From: Chromatiales bacterium (ex Bugula neritina AB1)
Lineage (GTDB): Bacteria > Pseudomonadota > Gammaproteobacteria > Granulosicoccales > Granulosicoccaceae
Assembly: GCA_001730015.1 (NCBI GenBank)
Contig: MDLA01000168.1
Location: 1 to 35,740, forward strand
DNA: 35,740 bases
Direction: 5' to 3'
The notes below the pieces were generated by a model. It did no database searches and had not been told where the DNA came from. It was given only the letters and a program-made list of their open reading frames with translations. The position numbers were made by a program, and so were the translations under genes. The first letter of the stretch is position 1. Each line of letters starts with the position of its first letter. This document shows, piece after piece, positions 1 to 8,137 of this stretch.

Positions 1-199
1 TGGGATCTTCAATTTCACGAATTCCATTGCGAATCGTTCGATCCGAAATTCCAGTAGCAACAGCTACAGCCGTTACACCACCCCAACCAAGCGATCTTGC
101 CTCGGCTGCCGCCCAGCGGCGGCGCCCTCGTTCATCAAGCTCTGGATAGACTGCGTCATACTTCTCGCGTATCCTCGTGATTCTATCTGTTTCGACCAT
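1..199 (-). CDS. ISAzo13-like transposase, N-terminal fragment cut by the window edge
   Basis: The minus strand from an ATG at 199 reads 66 codons without a stop to the window edge. The peptide has ELDERGRRRWAAAEARSLGW, then GGVTAVAVATGISDRTIRNG, the start of an ISAzo13-type (Rhodopirellula-type DDE) transposase: a conserved 'LDER.RR.WAA.EA..LG.GG' block followed by a helix-turn-helix ending in 'T'. The catalytic domain would lie outside the window, so I cannot say whether the gene is intact. The outer end of the element should lie in the next 100 bases or so to the right, but I could not identify its terminal repeat. Family recognition is from memory of the N-terminal motif. Confidence 0.72.
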   Translation of the reverse strand, partial: MVETDRITRIREKYDAVYPELDERGRRRWAAAEARSLGWGGVTAVAVATGISDRTIRNGIREIEDP

Positions 200-439
200 G
201 CAACTATAATCACACTGATTAAATGCATAGTCACTTTATAATTCGGTATCTTATTGTTACGCAGATCCTAAGCGGAGCGCACCCACCTTTTACCATACCG
301 GAGTTCAATTGCGGGACAAGGATAATCGCGATATCAGTGCTAGAACAGGGTAGACCAAGCTGTTCGCTCTTAGGTTTATAGCGTAGGCAAGGCAGACCTT
401 TGCCTACTGGAGTGGAATCTGGAATATTAACCCGAAAAG
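200..439. other. Non-coding junction between the IS fragment and the ankyrin gene
   Basis: About 240 bases with no convincing gene. A 74-codon open frame on the minus strand (231-455) overlaps the end of the ankyrin gene and resembles no family I know. The stretch probably holds the transposase promoter, the right end of the insertion sequence and the 3' flank of the ankyrin gene. I see no clear terminator. Confidence 0.4.
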
Positions 440-1393
440 CTAACCTCGAGGCCATTCGTGGCTTTGCAATAACTCTTTGATTCTGGCATTACTGGCAAGG
501 TCCGCCGCTGTCAGACCCTGCTTATCCGCAATATTTCCGGCGCCCTTTTCCAACAACAACATTGTCAGCGCTTCGTGCCCGCGCGAGGCTGCAATAGACA
601 GAGCGGTTCGCCCGCGATTATCAATATGATCAAGCTCCGCTCCCTCATCGAGCAGAAGGTTCACGATCTCTATGCCCTCACGCTCAGGTACATCATTGCC
701 GTGCCCTGCAGCCCACATTAGCGCTGTTAAATTATTACCGTATTTTTTATTTACATCGATCTTGTTGGTTGATAACAGCAATCGGGCGATACTGACGTAG
801 CCTTTACCAGCAGCATAAACCAACGACCCTTTGCCCGAACTATCAACGGCAGATACATCCGCGCCATTATCCAGTAGCATTTTCACCACCCGTTTTTTAC
901 CGGTATAGGACGCAGCTATTAACGGAGTCATCCCTTTTTTATTGGCAAGATTTACATCAACTTCCAGTTCCAGCAATCTTTTCGCTGCCTTGCGTCGACC
1001 GTTTGTAACGGCGCGAAGCAATGCCGAGCTGCCAGCCAGATTAAGCTGATGCACGTTAGCGCCTCGCTCGATCATCAGATCAATTATAGAATTGTGGCCC
1101 ATGCGTGCCGCCACCAGCAGGGGCGTATTGCCAAAGCGATCCCGTGCAGTAACTACCGCACCGTTATCGAGAATTTTTACGGTCAGATCAATACACCCTT
1201 TGGCCACCGCGTCAAACAACAGAAAGTTCAGCTCCCGCGGATCTATTCGCGCTACGGTTGAGCGATAGCGCAGATCCAGAGCATCGCAGGCGGCGTCTTT
1301 AAAAACGGGACGTTTGCCGGCAGTGACCTGTCCGGATGTACCGATTAACAACCCGAATAGAATGACTAACGCTATATGGAGCTTTTGATTCAT
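440..1393 (-). CDS. Exported ankyrin-repeat protein
   Basis: I chose the ATG at 1393 (317 residues) because it opens directly into a signal peptide: MNQKLH, then a hydrophobic stretch ALVILFGLLIGTSG and a small-residue cleavage region near QVTAG. An upstream in-frame ATG at 1429 would add 12 residues before this signal. The mature protein is largely ankyrin repeats of about 33 residues: G.TPLLVAARMGH, G.SALLRAVTNGR, GMTPLIAASYTGK, GSLVYAAGKGY, LTALMWAAGHGN, GRTALSIAASRGH and a degenerate last GLTAADLASNA. The likely location is the periplasm, or the outer face if it is carried further. Ankyrin repeats bind proteins; partner and role are not visible. It ends with TAG at 440 beside the IS fragment and is not obviously in an operon. 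Confidence 0.85.
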   Translation of the reverse strand: MNQKLHIALVILFGLLIGTSGQVTAGKRPVFKDAACDALDLRYRSTVARIDPRELNFLLFDAVAKGCIDLTVKILDNGAVVTARDRFGNTPLLVAARMGHNSIIDLMIERGANVHQLNLAGSSALLRAVTNGRRKAAKRLLELEVDVNLANKKGMTPLIAASYTGKKRVVKMLLDNGADVSAVDSSGKGSLVYAAGKGYVSIARLLLSTNKIDVNKKYGNNLTALMWAAGHGNDVPEREGIEIVNLLLDEGAELDHIDNRGRTALSIAASRGHEALTMLLLEKGAGNIADKQGLTAADLASNARIKELLQSHEWPRG

Positions 1394-1480
1394 CAGTAAT
1401 TGATCTCCAGATTTCCAGCAGTTATACATTAACCAGAGCAGATAGAAACAGGTGCGGTGGCAGTCACAGACGCAGCACTT

Positions 1481-2338
1481 CTATGTTGATGAAAATTCAT
1501 CAATACGAAGGCGCAGATAGTCGACTTCAATATCAATAGTGACTGCGATCATGAATTCAAATACCTCAACGGCACGTGCCGGTTCAAGGTCGTAATGCGC
1601 TGCCAGATTTTCTGCAAGCTCTATGACTTTCTGTTCCCGATCACTGCGCACAATATAGTGCAGCATGGCCTGTCGGTCACCGCCGGTCTCAACAAATGCT
1701 TCCGGCATTTCGAGAAATTTGGATTCTGCAACCAATTTACCCAGATTGACGCGCTCCATTATCGCCAGCAACGCGACCACATCGGCTGTAACGGTTTCAC
1801 CATAGGTATTTCGATTTTCACCGGCTGGACAGGCGCGATCGATCCATTGTCGATAAAATGCAATAATTCCCGATCCTACCCCGCTGGCCATTTCGCGTAC
1901 GGGGCTCCGGGGCGCTTCACGTGCGATTACCCGGGGTACGTTGGACACATCGGAATAGGCGTCCTGAGCGGCAAACGAATATCGACCGAGTTCCGCATGG
2001 CATCGCTCAACCTGCCCCAGCTCGTATCGCAGCAGATCCTGCTCGGGTAAGCCGATTACCAGTCCGGGCTCGTACACCGCCGAATTAACATAGAAACGTG
2101 TGCGTTTCTTCAACGCGATTACAATTTCATTGGCAAGGATATCGAGGCCGGGTCGAATAGTTGCCTGCAAATCCAGATCTGGATGGATGGGCATAGTGAG
2201 CTCATTGTTCTCGTACACGACGAAGCATCCACTACTGATCCATTTGCCGTCAAGCCCTAATCGGGTGTTGCCATCGAGCAGTCGAATACGCCATATTTTA
2301 ACTGCGCTCTCTGGCAGTTGTCCCGAACCCTGCCTCAC
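1481..2338 (-). CDS. Hypothetical protein, family not recognised
   Basis: An open frame of about 285-313 codons with normal-looking composition. A TTG at 2419 would overlap the start and ribosome site of the plus-strand dehydratase by 39 bases and has no Shine-Dalgarno. A GTG at 2338, six bases after AGGG, avoids the overlap and is preferred. The N-terminal 120 residues look beta-rich (VKIWRIRLLDGNTRLGLDGKW, FVVYENNELTMP). The C-terminal part looks helical and acidic (MERVNLGKLVAESKFLEMPEAF, ...VFEFMIAVTIDIEVDYLRLRIDEF). There is no signal peptide or membrane segment, so it is probably cytoplasmic. It is divergent from the sugar-acid operon, but nothing in the sequence ties it to that pathway. 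I do not recognise a domain. Confidence 0.6.
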   Translation of the reverse strand: MRQGSGQLPESAVKIWRIRLLDGNTRLGLDGKWISSGCFVVYENNELTMPIHPDLDLQATIRPGLDILANEIVIALKKRTRFYVNSAVYEPGLVIGLPEQDLLRYELGQVERCHAELGRYSFAAQDAYSDVSNVPRVIAREAPRSPVREMASGVGSGIIAFYRQWIDRACPAGENRNTYGETVTADVVALLAIMERVNLGKLVAESKFLEMPEAFVETGGDRQAMLHYIVRSDREQKVIELAENLAAHYDLEPARAVEVFEFMIAVTIDIEVDYLRLRIDEFSST

Positions 2339-2380
2339 TGTTACCCTGCCACTTAAATTTACGATCCGACCGGAGGGAAA

Positions 2381-4162
2381 GTGAGCGACGAGACCACCAA
2401 ATTCAAACGACGCAGTCAAGCCTGGTTCGACAATCCGTCCAACCCGTCAATGACTGCACTTTACGTTGAGCGCTACCTTAACTACGGGCTGACTCGTGGC
2501 GAGCTGCAATCCGGTAAACCAATCATTGGCATCGCGCAAACAGGCAGCGATCTGTCACCCTGTAATCGTGCTCACATCGAAAACGCAAAACGGGTACGCG
2601 AAGGCATACGCGAGGCTGGCGGGATCGCCATAGAATTTCCGGTACACCCGATTCAGGAAACCTCGCGTCGCCCCACGGCAGCTATCGATCGAAATCTGGC
2701 CTATCTGGGACTCGTTGAAATACTACACGGCTACCCGCTTGATGGTGTAGTTCTGACAACCGGTTGTGATAAAACCACGCCAGCGTGCCTGATGGCCGCT
2801 GCAACGGCTAATATTCCGGCAATTGTTTTATCCGGCGGCCCGATGCTTGATGGCTGGCACGACGGCAAGCTCGCCGGCTCCGGCACTATTGTCTGGGCAT
2901 CGCGACTTCGACTCGCTGCCGGTGAAATTGACTACGACGAGTTCATGGACATCACCGCCTCAGCTGCCCCCTCGCCCGGTCACTGCAACACCATGGGGAC
3001 AGCATCAACCATGAACGCGCTGGCCGAAGGGCTGGGTATGTCACTGCCCGGCTGCGCGGCAATTCCAGCGCCCTATCGTGAGCGCCTGCAAATAGCCTAT
3101 GAAACGGGCAAGCGTATTGTCGAGATGGTCGAGGAAGATTTAACACCGTCAAAAATAATGACGCGACACGCTTTCGAAAACACGATAGCACTCAATTCTG
3201 CCATTGGCGGTTCAACCAATGCGCCGATCCATGTAAACGCCATTGCTAAATGCATGAACGTGCCGTTGTCTATGCAGGATTGGGAAACTCACGGTTACGA
3301 AATACCGCTGATGGTAAATATGCAACCCGCCGGTGAGTATCTGGGTGAAATGTTTCATCGCGCCGGCGGCGTACCGGCAGTAATGGGCGAATTGCAGCGT
3401 GCCGGAAAACTTAACAATGATGCGCTCACCGTTAACGGGCAAACCATGGGGGACAACACTGGCAGTAGCTACTCAAACGATGAACGCGTGATCACCACTT
3501 ACAGCAAACCACTGCGTGCAGATGCCGGATTTCTAGTGATGTCAGGAAATCTTTTCGATTCAGCAGTTTTAAAGTCCAGTGTGATCAGCAAAGACTTTGC
3601 AAAGCGCTTTCTAAGCAAGCCCGGCAGCGAAGGCGTGTTCGAAGGTCGAGCGATTGTTTTTGAAGGCTCCGAGGATTATCACAACCGCCTGAACGACCCG
3701 GCACTTAACATCGATGCCAATTGCATTCTGGTGATGCGCGGCTCAGGCCCGATTGGCTGGCCCGGCTCAGCGGAAGTCGTCAACATGCAACCACCCGATG
3801 CTCTGATAAAGGCGGGTATTCTGGAATTGCCCTGTATTGGTGATGGACGGCAGTCAGGTACTTCCGCCAGCCCGTCAATATTAAATGCGTCGCCGGAATC
3901 AGCGGTTGGCGGTGGTTTAGCACTCCTTAAAACAAATGATCTGGTTCGTATAGACATGAACAATCGACGTGTCGATATGCTAATTGATGACGCAGAGCTG
4001 CTCACAAGGCGAGAGCAACTGACAATCTCTTATCCGGCAGACCAGACACCGTGGCAGAACATGTACCGCAGCAATGTCGGACAACTCGCTCATGGCGCCT
4101 GTATTGAGCTTGCCGAAGCATTTCACAACGTTTGTGAAGAGCTGCCACGACACAATCACTAA
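2381..4162 (+). CDS. IlvD/Edd-family sugar-acid dehydratase, XylD-like (probable pentonate/D-xylonate dehydratase)
   Basis: A 593-residue protein of the IlvD/Edd [Fe-S] dehydratase family. The GTG start at 2381 has a near-ideal GGAGGG six bases upstream. Three cluster-binding cysteines are in place: C61 (SPCNRAH), C129 (TTGCDKTTP) and C202 (PGHCNTMGTAST). Much of the sequence follows Caulobacter D-xylonate dehydratase as I remember it, e.g. GKPIIGIAQTGSDLSPCNR, VVLTTGCDKTTPA, GPIGWPGSAEVVNMQPPD, GDGRQSGTS.SPSILNASPESA, and the C-terminal PRHNH. These enzymes dehydrate an aldonic acid to the 2-keto-3-deoxy acid. It is first in an operon with an SDR dehydrogenase and a UxaA-like dehydratase. 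Substrate could equally be L-arabinonate, D-xylonate or another C5/C6 aldonate; branched-chain IlvD is unlikely given the XylD-type signature. Confidence 0.88.
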   Translation: MSDETTKFKRRSQAWFDNPSNPSMTALYVERYLNYGLTRGELQSGKPIIGIAQTGSDLSPCNRAHIENAKRVREGIREAGGIAIEFPVHPIQETSRRPTAAIDRNLAYLGLVEILHGYPLDGVVLTTGCDKTTPACLMAAATANIPAIVLSGGPMLDGWHDGKLAGSGTIVWASRLRLAAGEIDYDEFMDITASAAPSPGHCNTMGTASTMNALAEGLGMSLPGCAAIPAPYRERLQIAYETGKRIVEMVEEDLTPSKIMTRHAFENTIALNSAIGGSTNAPIHVNAIAKCMNVPLSMQDWETHGYEIPLMVNMQPAGEYLGEMFHRAGGVPAVMGELQRAGKLNNDALTVNGQTMGDNTGSSYSNDERVITTYSKPLRADAGFLVMSGNLFDSAVLKSSVISKDFAKRFLSKPGSEGVFEGRAIVFEGSEDYHNRLNDPALNIDANCILVMRGSGPIGWPGSAEVVNMQPPDALIKAGILELPCIGDGRQSGTSASPSILNASPESAVGGGLALLKTNDLVRIDMNNRRVDMLIDDAELLTRREQLTISYPADQTPWQNMYRSNVGQLAHGACIELAEAFHNVCEELPRHNH

Positions 4163-4219
4163 TAATTTCACTACTAACTGAATAGCGCATTCTGAATACA
4201 GCGCAGTTCGGAGAAAACT

Positions 4220-5221
4220 ATGAATATTCTGATTACCGGTGGAGCCGGATTCGTCGGGCAACGCCTGGCAATGGAATGCCTGAAGCGCGGCAATCTGGAA
4301 CTTGATGGCAAACCCTCCCCTGCCATTACAAATATATTACTGGCAGACAACGCCGAACCTCCATTCTGGCACGACGGCTTGCGGGAACATGAGCTGGTCA
4401 CCACAAGCTTTGGCGACATCAGCGACGAAGCCTATGTGAAATCTCTGTTCAACGAAGAAATTCACGCGGTATTTCATCTCGCCTCCATTGTCAGCGGACA
4501 CGGAGAGCAGGATTTTGATCTGGCAATGCGCGTTAACCTCGATGGAGCGCGCTACCTGTTTGAAGCAATTCGCGCGCAGAAAAACAACTGCCGCGTTGTG
4601 TTTACCAGCTCGGTGGCTGCCTTCGGTGGCGATGCTATGCCGGAAACAGTCAGTGACTATACCAAGCAAACACCAATGACCACCTATGGCATGACTAAAG
4701 TCATTGGCGAGTTACTGGTAAACGATTATAGCCGCAAAGGTTTCTTTGACGGGCGCAGCGCACGCCTGCCCACTGTTATAGTGCGGCCGGGCAAACCCAA
4801 TCTGGCTGCCTCAAGCTTTGTCAGCGGTTTGTTTCGCGAACCGCTGAATGGAGAGCCCTGTGTAATACCGGTTGATCCTTCACAGTTGATGCCGGTACTC
4901 GGCTACCGCAGTATTATCAACGGAATAATCAAGTTAGCGGAATTACCGGCAACGGATCTAGGCTCCGACAGAGGTGTTGGACTTCCGGCATTCAACGCGA
5001 CAGTACAAGAACTTATGGATGCTTTGAAAAATGCGGCAGGTAACCAGCACCTGGGTGAGCACGTAATGGAAAAAGATGAAACCATTGCAAAGATATGCGC
5101 CGGATGGCCACAACAGGCAGATACAACGCGAGGCCTCTCTCTCGGCTTGCCGATGGAAAGCTCTATCGAAGAAATTGTGCATTGCTATATAGAAGATTAC
5201 CTGGATGGTACCGGATCATGA
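4220..5221 (+). CDS. NAD-dependent SDR, DenD-like (D-erythronate dehydrogenase family)
   Basis: A 333-residue extended short-chain dehydrogenase. The N-terminal GGAGFVGQRL is the glycine-rich NAD site. Then come VFHLASIVSG, VNLDGARYLFEA, VVFTSSVAAFGG, and the catalytic Y..TK in TTYGMTKVIGELL. The following NDYSRKGFFDGRSARLPTVI and VRPGKPNLAASSF are hallmarks, as I recall them, of the DenD/D-erythronate dehydrogenase branch rather than UDP-sugar epimerases. It should oxidise a hydroxyl of a sugar acid with NAD. It lies 57 bases after the dehydratase gene and its TGA overlaps the next ATG (ATGA), indicating translational coupling. The true substrate may be a longer aldonate fitting the flanking dehydratases; erythronate specificity is not proven. 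Confidence 0.78.
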   Translation: MNILITGGAGFVGQRLAMECLKRGNLELDGKPSPAITNILLADNAEPPFWHDGLREHELVTTSFGDISDEAYVKSLFNEEIHAVFHLASIVSGHGEQDFDLAMRVNLDGARYLFEAIRAQKNNCRVVFTSSVAAFGGDAMPETVSDYTKQTPMTTYGMTKVIGELLVNDYSRKGFFDGRSARLPTVIVRPGKPNLAASSFVSGLFREPLNGEPCVIPVDPSQLMPVLGYRSIINGIIKLAELPATDLGSDRGVGLPAFNATVQELMDALKNAAGNQHLGEHVMEKDETIAKICAGWPQQADTTRGLSLGLPMESSIEEIVHCYIEDYLDGTGS

Positions 5222-6777
5222 GCGATGAAGTAATCAACATTAACTGGCATAAAAAGCCCGATGAAAGTGTTGGATTTATAAAACTGACCGAAAAAGATAA
5301 TGTAGCGGTTGCTCTGCGCACTATTCGTAGTGGCGAAACGCTGGACAGTATCACCGCTCAAAGCGAAATTCCCAGCGGACACAAGCTTGCCCTGCGTGAT
5401 ATAGCAGCAGAGGAACAGGTAATTAAATATTCGCAGGTGATTGGCTACGCAAATAGTGCAATCAAGTGTGGCGATCACATCCATACGCATAACCTCGAAT
5501 TTCGCGCCACTGACCACAACTACGAATATTGCATCGACAATGAACCCCCGGAAATTCTACCGCTGCAATCACGCGCACAATTTCAGGGATACCAGCGCGC
5601 AGACGGGCAAGTCGGTACCCGTAACTTTATTGCCATACTGGCAAGCGTGAACTGCTCTGCAACAGCAGTACAGCACATAGCCAATGCGTTTACTCCGGAG
5701 TTTCTAGCCGACTACCCCAATATTGATGGTGTTGTGGGCTTTTCTCACAGCACCGGCTGCGGGCTGGCAGATTCAGGCGATGGCTTCGACAATCTACAAC
5801 GTGTTCTATGGGGCTACGCCCGGCACCCGAATGTGGCAGGAGTGCTACTTGTCGGGCTGGGGTGTGAAGTGAATCAGATCAGCGCTCTGGTAGAGCAATA
5901 CCATATGGAGCGCGGGCCACTGCTGCGCACCATGAATATTCAATCGGTTGGCGGGCATGCTAAAACGGTTGCGGCAGGTGTTGCCCGGGTAAAGGAAATG
6001 CTGGCTGAAGCCAACAACTGCCAGCGCACCTCGTGCCCCGCCTCGGCTCTGAAACTGGCATTGCAATGTGGCGGCAGTGACGCCTGGTCCGGCATCACTG
6101 CCAACCCGGCGCTCGGCTATGCCGCCGATTTGCTGGTTAAGCACGGGGGCACTGCGGTGCTGGCTGAAACGCCGGAAATATATGGCGCCGAGCACCTGCT
6201 GACGCGCCGCGCCAGTGATGAGCCTACGGCAAAAAAACTGATCGAAAGAATACTCTGGTGGGAAGAGTATGTTGCCCGCAATGGCGGCTCTATGGACAAC
6301 AACCCCTCGCCGGGAAACAAGCTGGGTGGCCTGACTACCATACTTGAAAAATCTCTAGGTGCTGTTGCAAAAGGCGGCACCACTCGGCTGAATGGTGTAT
6401 TTCGCTATGCCGAAAAAATAGACCGCGATGGCTTTGTATTTATGGATAGTCCCGGCTACGACCCGGCATCAATAACCGGTGAAGTTGCCGGTGGCTGCAA
6501 CCTGGTCACCTTCACTACCGGGCGCGGTTCCACCTACGGCTGCAAACCTGCCCCGAGCATTAAAATTGCCACCAATACAGAAATGTACAATCGCCTGATA
6601 GACGACATGGACATTAACGCCGGACGCATAGTGTCCGAAGGTGCCAGCATTGAAGAAGTGGGCCAGGAAATTTTCGATACCCTGTTAACGGTTGCCTCGG
6701 GAACTCGTTCACTGAGCGAAAATCTAGGATTAGGCGACCACGAGTTTGTACCCTGGCAAATCGGCGCAACCATGTAG
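5218..6777 (+). CDS. UxaA-family altronate/galactarate-type dehydratase
   Basis: A 519-residue protein. The ATG at 5218 overlaps the preceding stop by four bases and gives a normal UxaA length; a longer reading upstream merely shadows the SDR gene. The N-terminal SAF domain (about residues 18-95) contains IPSGHKLALRDIAAEEQVIK and ends in CGDHIHTHNLEF. The main domain opens with GYQRADGQVGTRNFI and has GFSHSTGCGLA, LLVGLGCEVNQI, LQCGGSDAWSGITANPALG and TFTTGRGSTYGCKPAPSIKIATN, typical of D-altronate and galactarate dehydratases, which need Fe2+ or Mn2+. SAF and catalytic parts are fused, as in UxaA. It is last in the sugar-acid operon. Together the three genes suggest catabolism of a hexonate, uronate-derived acid or pentonate. 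No transporter, aldolase or dedicated regulator for it lies in this window. Confidence 0.85.
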   Translation: MSDEVININWHKKPDESVGFIKLTEKDNVAVALRTIRSGETLDSITAQSEIPSGHKLALRDIAAEEQVIKYSQVIGYANSAIKCGDHIHTHNLEFRATDHNYEYCIDNEPPEILPLQSRAQFQGYQRADGQVGTRNFIAILASVNCSATAVQHIANAFTPEFLADYPNIDGVVGFSHSTGCGLADSGDGFDNLQRVLWGYARHPNVAGVLLVGLGCEVNQISALVEQYHMERGPLLRTMNIQSVGGHAKTVAAGVARVKEMLAEANNCQRTSCPASALKLALQCGGSDAWSGITANPALGYAADLLVKHGGTAVLAETPEIYGAEHLLTRRASDEPTAKKLIERILWWEEYVARNGGSMDNNPSPGNKLGGLTTILEKSLGAVAKGGTTRLNGVFRYAEKIDRDGFVFMDSPGYDPASITGEVAGGCNLVTFTTGRGSTYGCKPAPSIKIATNTEMYNRLIDDMDINAGRIVSEGASIEEVGQEIFDTLLTVASGTRSLSENLGLGDHEFVPWQIGATM

Positions 6778-6806
6778 GTGTATCCAGTATCAGCAGAGAA
6801 TAATAG

Positions 6807-7355
6807 ATGACAATAGAGTCCTACACAACGGTAATCGATTTCTGGTTTACTGAAATTGAGCAATCCTCCTGGTTCAAAAAGGACGACAACTTTGACCAGT
6901 TGCTCCAGCAACGTTTTGGTGCCGTGCACACCCGGGCGAGCTGCTGCGAACTCTACCACTGGCGCCAGAATGCTGATGGCAGACTGGCGGAGATCATTGT
7001 GCTTGATCAATTCTCACGCAACCTGTACCGGGGATCAGCTAACGCATTTGCCAGTGACCCGCTAGCGCTGGCACTGGCACAGGAAGCCATTTCACTAGGA
7101 CTGGACAAGCAACTTACTGATGAGAAACGCACGTTTCTCTATATGCCATTCATGCACAGCGAGTCTTTGGCTATTCACGATATCGCCATGACTTTGTTCA
7201 AAGAACTCGGACGCGAGAGTAACTATGAGTACGAAAAAAAGCACCGGGCTATAATAGAAAAATACGGCCGCTACCCGCACCGCAATGAAACCCTTGGAAG
7301 AAAATCGACACCTGAAGAAATCGAATTTTTAACACAACCCGGATCATCGTTCTGA
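6807..7355 (+). CDS. DUF924 family protein
   Basis: A 182-residue soluble protein. It shows the DUF924 pattern: an N-terminal VIDFWFTE, then WFKKDDNFD, the conserved block EIIVLDQFSRNLYRG, FLYMPFMHSE with a nearby Asp, and YPHRNETLGRKSTPEE near the C-terminus. DUF924 folds as a TPR-like helical protein, and its biochemical role is unknown. The ATG at 6807 follows a purine-rich GAGAA. It starts 29 bases after the UxaA stop, so it may be read through from the sugar-acid operon; I see no functional link. Confidence 0.85.
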   Translation: MTIESYTTVIDFWFTEIEQSSWFKKDDNFDQLLQQRFGAVHTRASCCELYHWRQNADGRLAEIIVLDQFSRNLYRGSANAFASDPLALALAQEAISLGLDKQLTDEKRTFLYMPFMHSESLAIHDIAMTLFKELGRESNYEYEKKHRAIIEKYGRYPHRNETLGRKSTPEEIEFLTQPGSSF

Positions 7356-7427
7356 ATCACCACGGGTTAATCCGGTTAACCTGTTACAGCACAGATTGTA
7401 TCCGGCACCGCTGTGGAACAAGCTGCT

Positions 7428-8087
7428 ATGAACACTAATCGCTGGTTGCACACGCACGAATTCCGAAGCGCTATTGATTCAGCGCTTTCAACATTTGATC
7501 GACGTACTCACTCTGACGATAAGCTGCGCCGAGCCGCGGTAGCACTAACTATATCGGCATTACCAAAAACAACTGCACAGTCCGGCAGTTGCAGCGAGGC
7601 CTGCCTGCTATTAACCCTGAGGAATAGCGGCATGCGCCGGCACGCCGGGCAGTTTGCATTACCCGGGGGCAAAGTAGACGAGGGAGAAACTCTTCAGCAA
7701 GCCTGCTTGCGTGAGCTCTCTGAAGAAATCGGTCTCGAGCTGCCAGAAGGCAATATTCTCGGCAGACTGGATGATTTCCCCACTCGCTCGGGTTTTGTTA
7801 TATCACCGTTCGTTGTCTGGAACGATACGCAGGAGCAACCGACCGCAAACCCGGATGAAGTAGCACGCATTTACCAAATTCCATTGCTGGAGCTTGCCGC
7901 CGATAATGTGGCAGCAATTGAAGAGGGACCAGAGGGCAACCCGTTTTTATCTATTTTTCCACCATCGGTAAATACCCGGGTATACAGCCCGACCGCCGCG
8001 CTGATTTATCAGTTTCGCGAAGTGGTATTACTGGGAAACACCACCCGCGTTGCCCACTTCGAGCAACCTGCTTTTGCCTGGCGCTGA
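7428..8087 (+). CDS. Nudix hydrolase, CoA pyrophosphatase-like
   Basis: A 219-residue protein from the ATG at 7428; a GTG at 7413 would add five residues. A complete Nudix box is present, G-x5-E-x7-RELSEEIGL (GKVDEGETLQQACLRELSEE), preceded by RRHAGQFALPGG. The RxHxGQ.ALPGG lead-in is typical of the NudL/CoA-diphosphatase branch, which cleaves the pyrophosphate of CoA or its derivatives with Mg2+/Mn2+. The C-terminal region (SPTAALIYQFREV) also fits that branch. It is likely cytoplasmic. The gene runs toward the RimB-RimK fusion, with 50 bases between the two stops. Substrate identity within Nudix is hard to fix from sequence, so the CoA assignment is moderate. Confidence 0.8.
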   Translation: MNTNRWLHTHEFRSAIDSALSTFDRRTHSDDKLRRAAVALTISALPKTTAQSGSCSEACLLLTLRNSGMRRHAGQFALPGGKVDEGETLQQACLRELSEEIGLELPEGNILGRLDDFPTRSGFVISPFVVWNDTQEQPTANPDEVARIYQIPLLELAADNVAAIEEGPEGNPFLSIFPPSVNTRVYSPTAALIYQFREVVLLGNTTRVAHFEQPAFAWR

Positions 8088-8137
8088 CACTACCGATTCA
8101 AACAATATTTTATAGATTACCAGCCTTCCGGTTTGCT

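Noticed and set aside
231..455. 74-codon minus-strand frame beside the IS fragment
   Set aside because: It overlaps the end of the ankyrin gene, has no recognisable family and likely spans the IS edge.
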